Shown: positions 23,970 to 32,783, counted from the stretch's first letter. The stretch is 64,000 bases of DNA from Brevundimonas alba (GCF_011927945.1 NZ_JAATJM010000001.1:629501-693500); one strand, 5' to 3'. Notes: generated from the letters alone by a model not told the origin. Numbers and translations: made by a program.

Positions 23970-24746
23970 TCAGTGGGTGGATTCATGCCGCTCCTCCAGC
24001 CCCTTGCCGACGATGTCGCCAAAGCCCCATTCCGTGATGTCGGCGATGTAGTCGCGCGGGCTGAACAGCCGCCCCCGGCAGACCTTCACCCGCGGCGCGG
24101 GCAGATTGACCTGGGCGTGCAGCCGCTCGGTCAGCTCCGTCATCAACCAACTCGGCACCCGGTCCCGCTCGGTCGGATAGGCGAAGCGGAAATTGAGCAG
24201 GTGCGACATCAGCACCTCCCAGTACAGGTCCATCTGGTCCAGCAGGGACTTCCAGTCGATCGCCTCCGACTGCTTCAGGATCACGTGGTTCACGTCCGCC
24301 CCGTCGTAGCGGTAGCGGTCCTGGATGAAGACCTTGGACAGGATCAGCGCCGTCGGTGGCGTGATGCCGACGGTGTGGCCGTAGACGTCGATGGTATCCT
24401 TGCCGAACCAGCTGTCGTTCACCGCGATGGTCCCGTTCGACATGGCGAAGATCACGTCGAAGAAATGCTCGCCCTTCCAGACCTTGGCGATCCAGCGCTC
24501 GTCCTCGACATCCGTGCGGTATCCACGCTGCTGGAAGAAGGCGAGGATGCGGGGGTAGTCGCCCGGCTTGCAGAACACGTCCAGATCCTTGGTCGGCCGC
24601 CGGATGCCCGTATAGGCCGTCACCGCATAGGTGCCCGACAACAGGAAGGGGATGCCGCTCTCCTTCAGCAGCCTCAGCGCCTCGTCGTAAAAGGCGACCG
24701 CCTCTTCCGGCGGATGGAAGCTCGGGTCGGCGACGGTGTCTGACAT
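23970..24746 (-). CDS. Nucleotidyltransferase family protein
   Basis: A 258-residue protein. LLSGTYAVTAYTGIRRPTKDLDVFC resembles the G-S/T-x-A...D-x-D core of the polymerase-beta nucleotidyltransferase fold, with the metal-binding aspartates in TKDLDVF and a third acidic position likely in FFDVIFA. The C-terminal half (YWEVLMSHLLNFRFAYPTER, VCRGRLFSPRDYIADITEWG) is not recognised. It is the middle gene of a GST, nucleotidyltransferase, metallophosphoesterase row. Substrate unknown. Its first eight residues, MSDTVADP, match those of the cytochrome b gene at 30654. Confidence 0.7.
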   Translation of the reverse strand: MSDTVADPSFHPPEEAVAFYDEALRLLKESGIPFLLSGTYAVTAYTGIRRPTKDLDVFCKPGDYPRILAFFQQRGYRTDVEDERWIAKVWKGEHFFDVIFAMSNGTIAVNDSWFGKDTIDVYGHTVGITPPTALILSKVFIQDRYRYDGADVNHVILKQSEAIDWKSLLDQMDLYWEVLMSHLLNFRFAYPTERDRVPSWLMTELTERLHAQVNLPAPRVKVCRGRLFSPRDYIADITEWGFGDIVGKGLEERHESTH

Positions 24747-24812
24747 GGTGCGGACCCTTCGGGTGGAGAGGGTCTGGAAACGGTCGCGGTTGGCGGGCGG
24801 TTCCGTCCGCGC

Positions 24813-25463
24813 CTAGCCCGTATAGTTGCCTTCGAACGGAAAACGCCGGGCCCAGAAGTCGCGTAGCTCCGGCAGGGCGTCGACCCGCCGCACCACCTCC
24901 CCCATGCGCGGCGCGACCTGGTGAAACCGCGCCCGGTGCGGCGTCCAGCGACTCGCCACCGCGACATACAGGTCCAGCACCGTCAGTTCGGGGCCCAGCA
25001 GGAAGCGGTCCGGCCGGATCTGGCTCTCCATCCGGCCCCAGCATTCGGCGATCCGCTCCGCCGACCGGCGCAGCAGCTCCGCCTGCGCAGCCTCGTCCTC
25101 GCCCGCCAGCCGGCTCGGCACGTCGCGGACCCAGTACATGGAATAGATCGAGGCCGGGACGAAGGTCATCCAGCGCAGGAACTGCGCGCGCCGCGGATCG
25201 CACGGCTCGGGCCCCAGCGCCGCCTCCGGATGCCGCTCGGCCAGCCAGATCAGGATGGCCGCGCTCTCGGTGATCGTCTCGCCCTCGGGGGTCACCAGCG
25301 CCGGGATCTGCCGCATCGGATTGACCGCCGCGACCTTGGCCCTCTCCGCCTCGCCTTCCCAGGTCACCGCCTCGACCACCTCGAACGGCGCCCCGATCAA
25401 GGTCAGCGCCGCCTCCACCGGAACCGACCCCGAACCCGCCGCTCCATAAACTGTGTAGGTCAT
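24813..25463 (-). CDS. Glutathione S-transferase family protein
   Basis: A 216-residue GST: an N-terminal thioredoxin-like domain (TYTVYGAAGSGSVPVEAALTL, then ALVTPEGETITESAAILIWLAE containing the ES and cis-Pro region) and an all-helical C-terminal domain (AAQAELLRRSAERIAECW, LLGPELTVLDLYVAVASRW). Such enzymes conjugate or reduce substrates with glutathione in the cytoplasm. The substrate is unknown. It lies 66 bases upstream of the nucleotidyltransferase gene in the same direction. Confidence 0.85.
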   Translation of the reverse strand: MTYTVYGAAGSGSVPVEAALTLIGAPFEVVEAVTWEGEAERAKVAAVNPMRQIPALVTPEGETITESAAILIWLAERHPEAALGPEPCDPRRAQFLRWMTFVPASIYSMYWVRDVPSRLAGEDEAAQAELLRRSAERIAECWGRMESQIRPDRFLLGPELTVLDLYVAVASRWTPHRARFHQVAPRMGEVVRRVDALPELRDFWARRFPFEGNYTG

Positions 25464-25700
25464 CCGGATCTCCTCCCGGTCATCTCTGCGCCCTAACGCG
25501 CGACGGCGCCCGCGAGATTTCCGGCGAGCGGCATAAGCCCGCCTTGGGCGAATTGTTCACGGCGATACCCGTAAAACTCTGCTTACATTCCGCGCTCTGT
25601 CTCCATACTTTTGGGACCGGTTTCGTTGTTCTGAAACAGCATTTCGTGCCGGCCAGCGTCACGAACGCGCCGCAGGAAGCGTCGCCCTTAAGATGGCGGC
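25464..25700. other. Divergent intergenic region
   Basis: This 237-base gap between the GST gene and the plus-strand gene at 25701 is richer in A and T than its surroundings near 25555-25650. It includes a GTTTC/GAAAC inverted repeat (25621-25638) and TTACAT with TACTTT at about 17 bases, a weak promoter candidate for 25701. No gene is supported. Confidence 0.4.
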
Positions 25701-26228
25701 ATGACCTCTGACCCTGAAAACCCCGCCCCGCCTTCCGATCTCTGGACCGTCGCCCGGGACGACTATCTGGCCGGCTGCTCCGCGCCCGTCGTCGCCGAAC
25801 GCTACGGCCTGCCCCTCCGCACCCTGCGCCGCCGCGCCGCCGTCGAGGGCTGGCGCCGGGCGGATCAACCAGCCCCGGAGTTCGACGCCTGGACCGCGGG
25901 CGGGCTCACCCGCGAGGCGGCGATCGAGCAGTTCCCCGAACTCGCAGATGTCGAACGGGCGGTCTGCGACGACCAGGTCCGTCTGCTGATCGATCCGGAC
26001 CAGAAGCATCTGCGACAGTTCGCCTTCCGCAGGGCTGCGGAGGCCGCCGCCCTGTCGAAGCCGGCTGAGGCGGTGGTGTGGATGCGATTGGTCCAGTCTC
26101 TTGAGCAGACTGGCGACCGGATCGACAGCGAGGGCCGGCCGTTCCGCCGCCAGGACTATCTGCGCGCCGCCATTCTGGCCGGGGTCAATGACGACATCGG
26201 CGTCGATCCCGCCGGAACCGGGGGCTGA
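25701..26228 (+). CDS. Hypothetical helix-turn-helix protein
   Basis: A 175-residue protein with an N-terminal helix-turn-helix-like segment (ARDDYLAGCSAPVVAERYGLPLRTLRRRAAVEGWRR) reminiscent of small terminase subunits and of HTH domains in transposases. The rest is helical (QFAFRRAAEAAALSKPAEAVVWMRLVQ). No other phage genes are near, so a phage origin is only a possibility. It ends just before the TTGGCACT repeats and the nrdB gene. Function unknown. Confidence 0.6.
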   Translation: MTSDPENPAPPSDLWTVARDDYLAGCSAPVVAERYGLPLRTLRRRAAVEGWRRADQPAPEFDAWTAGGLTREAAIEQFPELADVERAVCDDQVRLLIDPDQKHLRQFAFRRAAEAAALSKPAEAVVWMRLVQSLEQTGDRIDSEGRPFRRQDYLRAAILAGVNDDIGVDPAGTGG

Positions 26229-26241
26229 CCGATGGGGAGGC

Positions 26242-26281
26242 TTGGCACTGTTGGCACTCCGAATTGGCGAAACAGTGCCAA
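26242..26281. repeat. TTGGCACT direct and inverted repeats upstream of nrdB
   Basis: TTGGCACT at 26242-26249 and 26251-26258, and its complement AGTGCCAA at 26274-26281; the second and third form a perfect 8-base dyad with a 15-base spacer. They lie 14 bases after the preceding stop and about 170 bases before nrdB. Confidence 0.6.
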
Positions 26282-26452
26282 ACTTGGCCGTTCATCCGTC
26301 CCCAGCTTCTCCCCAGAAGACTGCGGCGCGCCTACCACATCTAGCGGTCGCGGAAAAAGTGATCGCAATATAGCCGCATTTCGGCTTGGCGCCGAGCCCG
26401 TCCGCCCGCATGGTGAACATCACCTTCCGGATTCGCCGACAGAGTTGCTTCG

Positions 26453-27499
26453 ATGAACGCGCACGCCCCCATCCTGTCCTCGACGCCCGGTCTTCTGACC
26501 GCCTCGGCCGCCTACAAGCCGTTCCGCTATCCGTGGGCGTTCGACATGTGGAAGAAGCAGCAGCAGGTCCACTGGATGCCTGAAGAGGTGCCGCTGGGCG
26601 AGGACATGAAGGACTGGGCGGTCAATCTGACCGACAGCGAACGCAATCTGCTGACGCAGATCTTCCGCTTCTTCACCCAAGCCGACATCGAGGTGCAGGA
26701 CAATTACATGGAGAAATACGGTCGGGTGTTCAAACCGACCGAGGTCAAGATGATGCTGGCCAGCTTCGGCAACATGGAGACCATCCACATCGCCGCCTAC
26801 GCCCTGCTGCTCGAGACCATCGGCATGCCCGAGAGCGAGTTCGGCGCCTTCATGGAATACGAGGCCATGCGCGACAAGCATGACTTCATGGGCAAGTTCG
26901 GGGTCGAGACGAACGCCGACATCGCCCGGACGCTGGCCATGTTCGGAGGCTTCTCCGAAGGCCTGCAGCTGTTCGCCTCGTTCGCGATGCTGATGAACTT
27001 CCCGCGCCAGAACAAGATGAAGGGCATGGGCCAGATCGTCAGCTGGTCGGTCCGCGACGAGAGCCTGCACTGCGAGGGCATCATCAAGCTGTACCATGCC
27101 TTCAACAAGGAGACGGGTGCGGTGACCCCGGCCGTGGCCGCCGACATCGTCGAATGCTGCCGCACTGTGGTCGAGATGGAGGATCGCTTCATCGACCTGG
27201 CCTTCGAAATGGGCCCGGTGAACGGCATGACGCCGGACGACATCAAACAGTACATCCGCTTCATCGCCGACTGGCGCCTGCGCCAGCTGCACCTGCCCGA
27301 AATCTACGGCACCAAGGAAAACCCGCTGCCGTGGCTGCAGTCGATGCTGTCGGGCGTCGAGCACGCCAACTTCTTCGAGGCCCGCGCCACCGAATACTCC
27401 AAGGCCGCCACCAAGGGCTCCTGGCACGGCGCCGCCGGCGTCTGGGACAGCTTCGACGCCATGATGAAGAAGCGGGCTGCAGAGGGGGCGGAGGCCTGA
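26453..27499 (+). CDS. nrdB: Ribonucleotide-diphosphate reductase beta subunit
   Basis: A 348-residue class I small subunit that holds the diiron or manganese-iron centre and generates the radical for deoxynucleotide synthesis. Metal-ligand regions are visible: FFTQADIEVQDNYMEKY, ETIHIAAYALLLETIGMPE (with the likely radical tyrosine), and SWSVRDESLHCEGI. The N-terminal extension up to residue 20 is variable. The large subunit gene is not in the window. Upstream DNA carries TTGGCACT repeats; no clear NrdR boxes were seen. Confidence 0.93.
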   Translation: MNAHAPILSSTPGLLTASAAYKPFRYPWAFDMWKKQQQVHWMPEEVPLGEDMKDWAVNLTDSERNLLTQIFRFFTQADIEVQDNYMEKYGRVFKPTEVKMMLASFGNMETIHIAAYALLLETIGMPESEFGAFMEYEAMRDKHDFMGKFGVETNADIARTLAMFGGFSEGLQLFASFAMLMNFPRQNKMKGMGQIVSWSVRDESLHCEGIIKLYHAFNKETGAVTPAVAADIVECCRTVVEMEDRFIDLAFEMGPVNGMTPDDIKQYIRFIADWRLRQLHLPEIYGTKENPLPWLQSMLSGVEHANFFEARATEYSKAATKGSWHGAAGVWDSFDAMMKKRAAEGAEA

Positions 27500-27500
27500 G

Positions 27501-29099
27501 TCAGGTCCCGGGCTGGATGTAGGGAATCCGCCCGAAGAAGCGCCGCTCGTCGCCGCGCGGGTCGTTCTCCATCCCCGCCGCCACGTCCATGATCATCGTC
27601 TCGCGGCGCTCGAGCGAATAGGGCGTCCAGCGCGGCAGAAGATCGTGGTTGGGATCGCCTGTGCGTGCGAAGGCCAGCAGAGCCTCGCTCATGATGATCG
27701 CCATGAGCGCAGCCAAAGCGTTGTGAGACGCTGACTCCGCCACCTCGACGTTGTCGAGCATTAGAGGGATATCCGAGGTGTGGAACGCTCCCGTCAGCCC
27801 GTTCGGCATGCGGGAGGCCCAGTCCAGCTGATAGACATACGCCGGCGCTCCCTGCGCCGCTCGCATCTCCGCCTCGATCACCGCCGCCCGCCAGGAGCGC
27901 GCCGCCGTCGTCGCCCGGATCAGCACCTGATCGGGCGTCATCTCCGGATGCTCGCGGCGGTACCAGGCCACGACCTCTTCCGGGGCCACATCGATCCGCA
28001 TCTGCGACGGCGTCAGCCGCCCCGGCAGCGTCTCCCACGTCAGTCCTGTATTGGCGGGATCGCCGCCGAGGAAGGCCAGAGTCTCCTCCCGCGTATTGCC
28101 GATCATCATCGGAATGTGGGCCGACTGGGCCGGGGCGTCGGGCCAGAACGGATGCCGCTCCAGGCTGCGCCCGTCCAGCACCGGCCCAAAATACAGTGAG
28201 CCGCCGAGGATCGGATCGGTCGCTCCCGCCGCCTCAATCAGCCGCTCGACGGGCAGGGTCCGAACCTCCTCGATCCGCTCCGGCGTCAGCCCCAGCGCCT
28301 CCACCCAGACCTCCGCCCGGCGGGTCGCGTTCAGCGGCCCGGACGCCGTCACCTGCTGCCCGCTCATGGTCACCGCCCGGTGGAACAGCCCCGCCGCCGC
28401 GGGCATGGCCATCAGGGTCGCGATCTTGGCCCCGCCCCCCGACTGGCCCACCACGGTGACGCACCCCGGGTCGCCCCCGAAGCCCGCGATGTTGTCCCGC
28501 ACCCACTGCAGCGCCAGCACCAGATCCAGCTGCCCCAGATTGCCGCTGTCCTCGAACCCGGGCGCCAGCCGTCCCAGTGAGGCATAGCCCAGTGGTCCCA
28601 GCCGGTGGTTGACCGTGACGACCACCACATCGCCCCCCGCCGCCAGCCGGGCTCCCTCCGTCAGGGGACTGGACCCCGAGCCCGTCGAATAGGCCCCGCC
28701 GTGGATGTAGACGATCACCGGCCGCCGCCCGAGGTTGGCGGGCGACCAGACGTTCAGCCTCAGGCAGTCCTCGGACTGGTTCGCCTCGTTCCCCCGCTGC
28801 GGCGAGGCGGGGCCATAGGCGTCGGCCTCGAATGGGTCGGTCCACCGTGCCGGCGGGACCGGCGGCAGGAAGCGCCTCGGCCCCGTATCGGCGCCATAGG
28901 GAATGCCGAGCGCGCGCAGGACGGGCGAGCGGCCCGACGCCTGCGCCTGCGCCACGTCCCAATGCAGGCGCACCGGTCCCGAGCCGGTCTCGACGATCTG
29001 CGGCCTGTATTTGTCGCGGGCGCTCGCCCTGCGGGGCGCCAGCAGCACCGCTCCCGCCGCCAGCCCCAGAGACCGCCGCGTCAGATGCCCGCGAACCAC
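27501..29099 (-). CDS. Carboxylesterase, type B
   Basis: A 532-residue esterase. It has the type B signatures SEDCLRLNVWSP (109-120) and the oxyanion-hole YIHGGAYSTGSG, with nucleophile S220 in VVGQSGGGAKIA; the acid and histidine lie later. The N-terminus (HLTRRSLGLAAGAVLLAPRRASA) contains a twin-arginine-like signal, so export to the periplasm by Tat is likely. The start GTG at 29099 lies within the end of the upstream molybdoenzyme gene (19-base overlap). Substrate unknown. Confidence 0.85.
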   Translation of the reverse strand: MVRGHLTRRSLGLAAGAVLLAPRRASARDKYRPQIVETGSGPVRLHWDVAQAQASGRSPVLRALGIPYGADTGPRRFLPPVPPARWTDPFEADAYGPASPQRGNEANQSEDCLRLNVWSPANLGRRPVIVYIHGGAYSTGSGSSPLTEGARLAAGGDVVVVTVNHRLGPLGYASLGRLAPGFEDSGNLGQLDLVLALQWVRDNIAGFGGDPGCVTVVGQSGGGAKIATLMAMPAAAGLFHRAVTMSGQQVTASGPLNATRRAEVWVEALGLTPERIEEVRTLPVERLIEAAGATDPILGGSLYFGPVLDGRSLERHPFWPDAPAQSAHIPMMIGNTREETLAFLGGDPANTGLTWETLPGRLTPSQMRIDVAPEEVVAWYRREHPEMTPDQVLIRATTAARSWRAAVIEAEMRAAQGAPAYVYQLDWASRMPNGLTGAFHTSDIPLMLDNVEVAESASHNALAALMAIIMSEALLAFARTGDPNHDLLPRWTPYSLERRETMIMDVAAGMENDPRGDERRFFGRIPYIQPGT

Positions 29100-29839
29100 T
29101 CGTATCCCCGGTCTTCCCAGTATCCGCCCTTGCCTCCGCCGAGATGGGCGAAGCTCTCCACCGCCTCGATCCGGCGAATGTATTTGGCGTGCTTGTATCC
29201 CAGCTGGCGCTCGACTCTCAGCCTCAGCGGCGCGCCGTGCGGGACCGGCAGGACCTCGCCGTTCATGTCGTAGGCGAGGATGGTCTGAGGATGCCGGGCG
29301 TCGACCAGATCGATGCTTTCGTAATACCGGTCGCCGTCCTCCTGCTGATCAAGGGCGTCGAAACAGTGGAAGACGATATACTTCGCCGACGGCTTCAGCC
29401 CCGCCTCTTCCAGCAGCGTCTCCAGCCGCACACCGGTCCATTCGCCGATCGAGGTCCAGCCCTCGACGCAGTCGTGCTTGGTGATCTGGCTCTGCGCCGG
29501 CCGCCTGCGCAGGTCCGCCAGGCTCAGCGACAGGGGCCGCTCGACCAGCCCGTCCACGACCAGCCGGTAGCCCGCGAACCCGCCCGCCTTCAGCGCCCGG
29601 TAGTCGGCGGCCGCGGGGTCGATGGACCCGTTCGCCTTGAAGTCCGGCGAGATCTCAGCCCGGCTGTAGGTCGGGGCCAGAGCGTCGCGCGGAACGACCA
29701 GCCGCTGGGCCCGGCGCGTCAGCCCCTCGCCCATCCGCCGCGCCTGTTCGGCAAGCGCCGTGCCGGCCTGATTGCAGGCGGACAGCATGGCAGTCCCCGC
29801 GGTCGCCAGCGCGCCGGCCAGCCAGCGACGACGGTTCAT
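29081..29839 (-). CDS. Molybdopterin-dependent oxidoreductase, sulfite oxidase/YedY-like
   Basis: A 252-residue molybdenum enzyme. The metal ligand is C124 in HDCVEGWTSIGEWTGV, and the YIVFHCFDAL and HGAPLRLRVERQLGYKHAKYI blocks are typical of sulfite oxidase-fold domains. The N-terminus MNRRRWLAGALATAGTAMLS has a twin-arginine-like pair and a lipobox ending at C22. It may be exported by Tat and lipid-anchored on the periplasmic face. The cytochrome b gene ends four bases into this one, which suggests an enzyme pair similar in plan to MsrP and MsrQ. The electron-accepting substrate is unknown. Confidence 0.85.
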   Translation of the reverse strand: MNRRRWLAGALATAGTAMLSACNQAGTALAEQARRMGEGLTRRAQRLVVPRDALAPTYSRAEISPDFKANGSIDPAAADYRALKAGGFAGYRLVVDGLVERPLSLSLADLRRRPAQSQITKHDCVEGWTSIGEWTGVRLETLLEEAGLKPSAKYIVFHCFDALDQQEDGDRYYESIDLVDARHPQTILAYDMNGEVLPVPHGAPLRLRVERQLGYKHAKYIRRIEAVESFAHLGGGKGGYWEDRGYEWFAGI

Positions 29840-30654
29840 GGCGCCTCTCCCTCGTCCTTGTTTCGACGCAGCTTCGGCCCTGCCGTCGAGCCCTCCGGCT
29901 GAATGACGAACCAGCCGGTGATCATCGACCGCATGTTGTTGAAGAAGCCGGTCCAGATCACCAGCCCGACATGCACCACGATGAAGCCGACGATCAGCCC
30001 CGCCGAGATGAAATGCAGCGTCCGCGCCGACTGGCGTCCGCCCATGATCTCCAGAAGCACCCCGCCGATGGCATTGAACCCCGGCGACATCGACAGGCCC
30101 GTGACCAGCATCAGCGGCAGCACCACCAGCACCATCGCCATATAGGTGAGCTTCTGAATGACGTTGTAGGCCCGGGCGTGGTCGTCGGTCGGGAAGTGGA
30201 AGCGGGCGTGCTCAACCACTGACGGCCAGAACCCGCGCAGGTCCGCCCCGGTCGGCAGCAGCCTGCGCCGGAACCGGCCGGTCAAAAGGCTCCACGAGAG
30301 GTAGATCAGGCCGTTGACCACGAACACCCAGGCGAACAGGAAATGCCAGTTGCGCGCCTGGGCCAGGTTCCGCGCCTGCGGGATCATCAGCCAGTCCGGG
30401 ACCCGGGGCGTGTTGATCCACGGCTCGGCGAAGGTCGAGCGAAGGCCCCAGTAGAGGTGCGGATGCGCGGCCAGGATGTTCAGCCCGCTCATCAGCAGGA
30501 CGATCACGGCGATGACGTTGAGCCAGTGGCTGACGCGAACGGTCGTCGGGTGCCGCCACGTGTCGACGCGCCCGCCCGGCAGAACGCGGTCGGCGTGAGC
30601 CTCAGCCGCCGGCGCGACGGCTACTGCAGGCGGGTCGGCGACGGTGTCGGACAT
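29836..30654 (-). CDS. Cytochrome b/b6-type membrane subunit
   Basis: A 272-residue membrane protein of the cytochrome b561/b6 type, with four or more membrane helices and heme-ligand histidines in TVRVSHWLNVIAVIVLL, NWHFLFAWVF, and LHFISAGLIVGFIVVHVGLV. It would pass electrons from the quinone pool to the molybdoenzyme encoded next. The start at 30654 (MSDTVADP) has GGGGAT just upstream; the open frame continues 68 codons further without conserved sequence. It overlaps the molybdoenzyme gene by four bases. Confidence 0.85.
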   Translation of the reverse strand: MSDTVADPPAVAVAPAAEAHADRVLPGGRVDTWRHPTTVRVSHWLNVIAVIVLLMSGLNILAAHPHLYWGLRSTFAEPWINTPRVPDWLMIPQARNLAQARNWHFLFAWVFVVNGLIYLSWSLLTGRFRRRLLPTGADLRGFWPSVVEHARFHFPTDDHARAYNVIQKLTYMAMVLVVLPLMLVTGLSMSPGFNAIGGVLLEIMGGRQSARTLHFISAGLIVGFIVVHVGLVIWTGFFNNMRSMITGWFVIQPEGSTAGPKLRRNKDEGEAP

Positions 30655-30722
30655 GGCGGCGATCCCCGGAAGGCGGCCCGGGGACCGTCTCACGCGCGCC
30701 GCCGCTCCGCAACGCTTGGGAC

Positions 30723-31190
30723 TCAGTAGCCTTGCGGCGGAGCGCTGATGCAGACGCGGCCCGAACGCCGGCAGGCGTCCATCTCGGCTTCCCAGGCGGC
30801 GCGGTCGCGCTCCCACTGGGCGCGGGCGGCGTCCGCGGCGGCGGTATCCGCCTCCCACTGGGCGCGCTGGGTCTCGATCTTCGAGGTCTCCGCCTGCCAG
30901 CGGGCGTTCTCCTGCTCATAGGCGGACTGCCCGTCCATCTCCGACTGCTCGGCGGCGGCGTTGCGCGCGGCGATCTCGGCGTTCAGCCGCGCCGTCGCCT
31001 CGACCTCGGCGGGGTTCTGCTCGGAATCCGGAGCCCGGTTGTACATTTCGCCCCGCACCCGCAGCCATTCCTGCGAACCCGGCTGAACGCTGCCGGCGGA
31101 GGCGCTGGCGGTCTGCTGGGCGGACTGGGCGAAGACGGGCGCTGCGGCGAGAGTCAGGGCGGCGGCGGCGATCAGGCTCGGACGGGTCAT
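30723..31190 (-). CDS. Hypothetical periplasmic coiled-coil protein
   Basis: A 155-residue protein. MTRPSLIAAAALTLAAAPVFA is a clear signal peptide. The mature part is low in complexity and rich in Ala, Glu, Gln and Trp, with heptad-like runs (ARLNAEIAARNAAAEQSEMD, WEADTAAADAARAQWERDRA) and a C-terminal pair of cysteines in MDACRRSGRVCIS. The ATG at 31190 is preferred to the adjoining GTG because GGAG lies six bases upstream. No family was recognised. Confidence 0.65.
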   Translation of the reverse strand: MTRPSLIAAAALTLAAAPVFAQSAQQTASASAGSVQPGSQEWLRVRGEMYNRAPDSEQNPAEVEATARLNAEIAARNAAAEQSEMDGQSAYEQENARWQAETSKIETQRAQWEADTAAADAARAQWERDRAAWEAEMDACRRSGRVCISAPPQGY

Positions 31191-31282
31191 CACGGGCTCC
31201 TTTGAACAGTCGGGGCCGGCGGACAGACTGTCCGGCGGCGATCAGGGAGAGATAACGCCGATCCCGCCATTTGGCGCCGCCA

Positions 31283-32743
31283 TTAGTCCGGCAGGCGAAG
31301 TTCGAAGGTCGTGCCCTCCGGCCCGGTGTCGATCAACGCCAGCTCACCGCCATGGCTGACCGCCAGTTCACGCGAGATGGTCAGCCCCAAGCCGGTGCCG
31401 TCCGAGCTTCGGCCGCTGACGAACGGCTCGAACAGCTGATCGGACAGGCGCGGCGGAATGCCGGGCCCGTTGTCGGCGATGCGGACGACGGTCTGACCGC
31501 CTTCGTGAGCCGCGCTGACCTTGACCAGACCCTTGCGCCCGACGCGGGTCGCGTCGCCCTCGATGGCCTGCCGGGCGTTGCGCATCAGATTGACGAGGAT
31601 TCTATGCAGCTGGTCCGGGTCGGCGTGAACCGTGAAGCGGGCCGGGATCGATTTCGCCAGCTTCACGCCCTCCTCCGCCAGACCGGAATCCTCCGCCGCC
31701 ACGGCCACGGCGGGCGCGAGGGCGAAGCGGCGACGCTGCGGCTCGGGCTCCTCGCTGCGGCCGTATTCCAGCACGTTGCGCGACAGGGCGGCGGCCCGGC
31801 CGAGCGCCCGCTCCAGACGCGGCAGGGCTTGGGCCACGATCGGGTCCGGCGAGTCGGCCAGTCGCTCCGAAGCGATCTGGGCCGAGGTGAGCATGTTGCG
31901 CAGGTCGTGATTGATCTTCGCCACCGCCTCGCCCAGCGCCACCAGCCGGGCGCGCGAGCGTAGCGACTGGCGCACCTCGTCCTGCATCCGGGCCAGTTCG
32001 CGCTCGACCCGTCCGATCTCGTCGTGCCGATCGCTGGGTGGATCGCCCTCGGCCTCGGGATCGAGCGCGAAATGCTCGATGGCGCGCGTCACGCGCCGCA
32101 ACGGCTGCAGCACGAGGAAGGCGAGACCGCCGTACAGCAATCCCCCGGCCACCAGCGAGATCAGCAGGGACATCAGCAGGCTGTTCAGCAGGAAGGCCCG
32201 AAGTTCGGTCTTCAGCGGCTGGGCCGGGGCCAGGATCTCGATGAAGTCGCCGGATCGATATCGCGGCCGGGCCTGCACCCGAATGGAGCGGTCCGGATGG
32301 CCGAAGAGGGTCCGCCAGGGGTCGAGTATCCGGGCCACCGGGCGACTGCGGCGCAGGTCGATCAGATCGGGCGTACGCGGCAGGTTCGGCGCCTGCAGCA
32401 ACAGCCGGCGGACCCCCTGGTCCCCGACCACGACCGCCTGCACCCCGCCGATGGCCAGCAGTTGTTCCGCGACATCGTCCTCGACGGCGGAATAGGGCAG
32501 GGCCTCGACGCCGACCGACGCCAGTTCCGCCGACTGCAACCGGTCCAGCAACCAGCGCTCGTGGAAGCTGGCGGCGCTGGGCGCGACGATCAGCACCTCG
32601 ACCACCGCCGTGAACACGAAGGTCAGCAGCAGCAAACGCCACGCCAGCTGATCGGGGGCATTAAAACGCAGCCGCTCGCGCCAGTCCGCGGGCAGGCGCA
32701 GGCCGCGCCGGACGTCGCTCAAAAGGGGCCGCGCCTCGCTCAT
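31283..32743 (-). CDS. Sensor histidine kinase
   Basis: A 486-residue membrane kinase. Membrane helices lie at about 36-56 and 186-212, with a periplasmic sensor region between them, then a HAMP-like linker (PLRRVTRAIEHF) and a long helix. Autophosphorylation is expected at H279 in KINHDLRNML. The ATPase domain has N-box LVNLMRNARQAI (383-394), G1 DNGPGIP (424-430) and G2 DGTGLGL (448-454). The KINHDLRN box is unusual and recalls HisKA variants. No response regulator gene is adjacent, so the partner is unknown. The TVP38 gene lies 40 bases upstream in the same direction. Confidence 0.88.
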   Translation of the reverse strand: MSEARPLLSDVRRGLRLPADWRERLRFNAPDQLAWRLLLLTFVFTAVVEVLIVAPSAASFHERWLLDRLQSAELASVGVEALPYSAVEDDVAEQLLAIGGVQAVVVGDQGVRRLLLQAPNLPRTPDLIDLRRSRPVARILDPWRTLFGHPDRSIRVQARPRYRSGDFIEILAPAQPLKTELRAFLLNSLLMSLLISLVAGGLLYGGLAFLVLQPLRRVTRAIEHFALDPEAEGDPPSDRHDEIGRVERELARMQDEVRQSLRSRARLVALGEAVAKINHDLRNMLTSAQIASERLADSPDPIVAQALPRLERALGRAAALSRNVLEYGRSEEPEPQRRRFALAPAVAVAAEDSGLAEEGVKLAKSIPARFTVHADPDQLHRILVNLMRNARQAIEGDATRVGRKGLVKVSAAHEGGQTVVRIADNGPGIPPRLSDQLFEPFVSGRSSDGTGLGLTISRELAVSHGGELALIDTGPEGTTFELRLPD

Positions 32744-32783
32744 GCCTTCGCTAACGCAAAGCTTGGGCCAATGGCTGCGTTGC

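Noticed and set aside
26242-26258. Sigma-54 promoter (TTGGCAC followed by TTGGC)
   Set aside because: The GG and GC pairs are eight bases apart instead of ten, so it does not fit a -24/-12 promoter.
30655-30858. 68-codon N-terminal extension of the cytochrome b gene
   Set aside because: It overlaps the end of the upstream coiled-coil gene and is basic shadow sequence; a ribosome site lies before the ATG at 30654.
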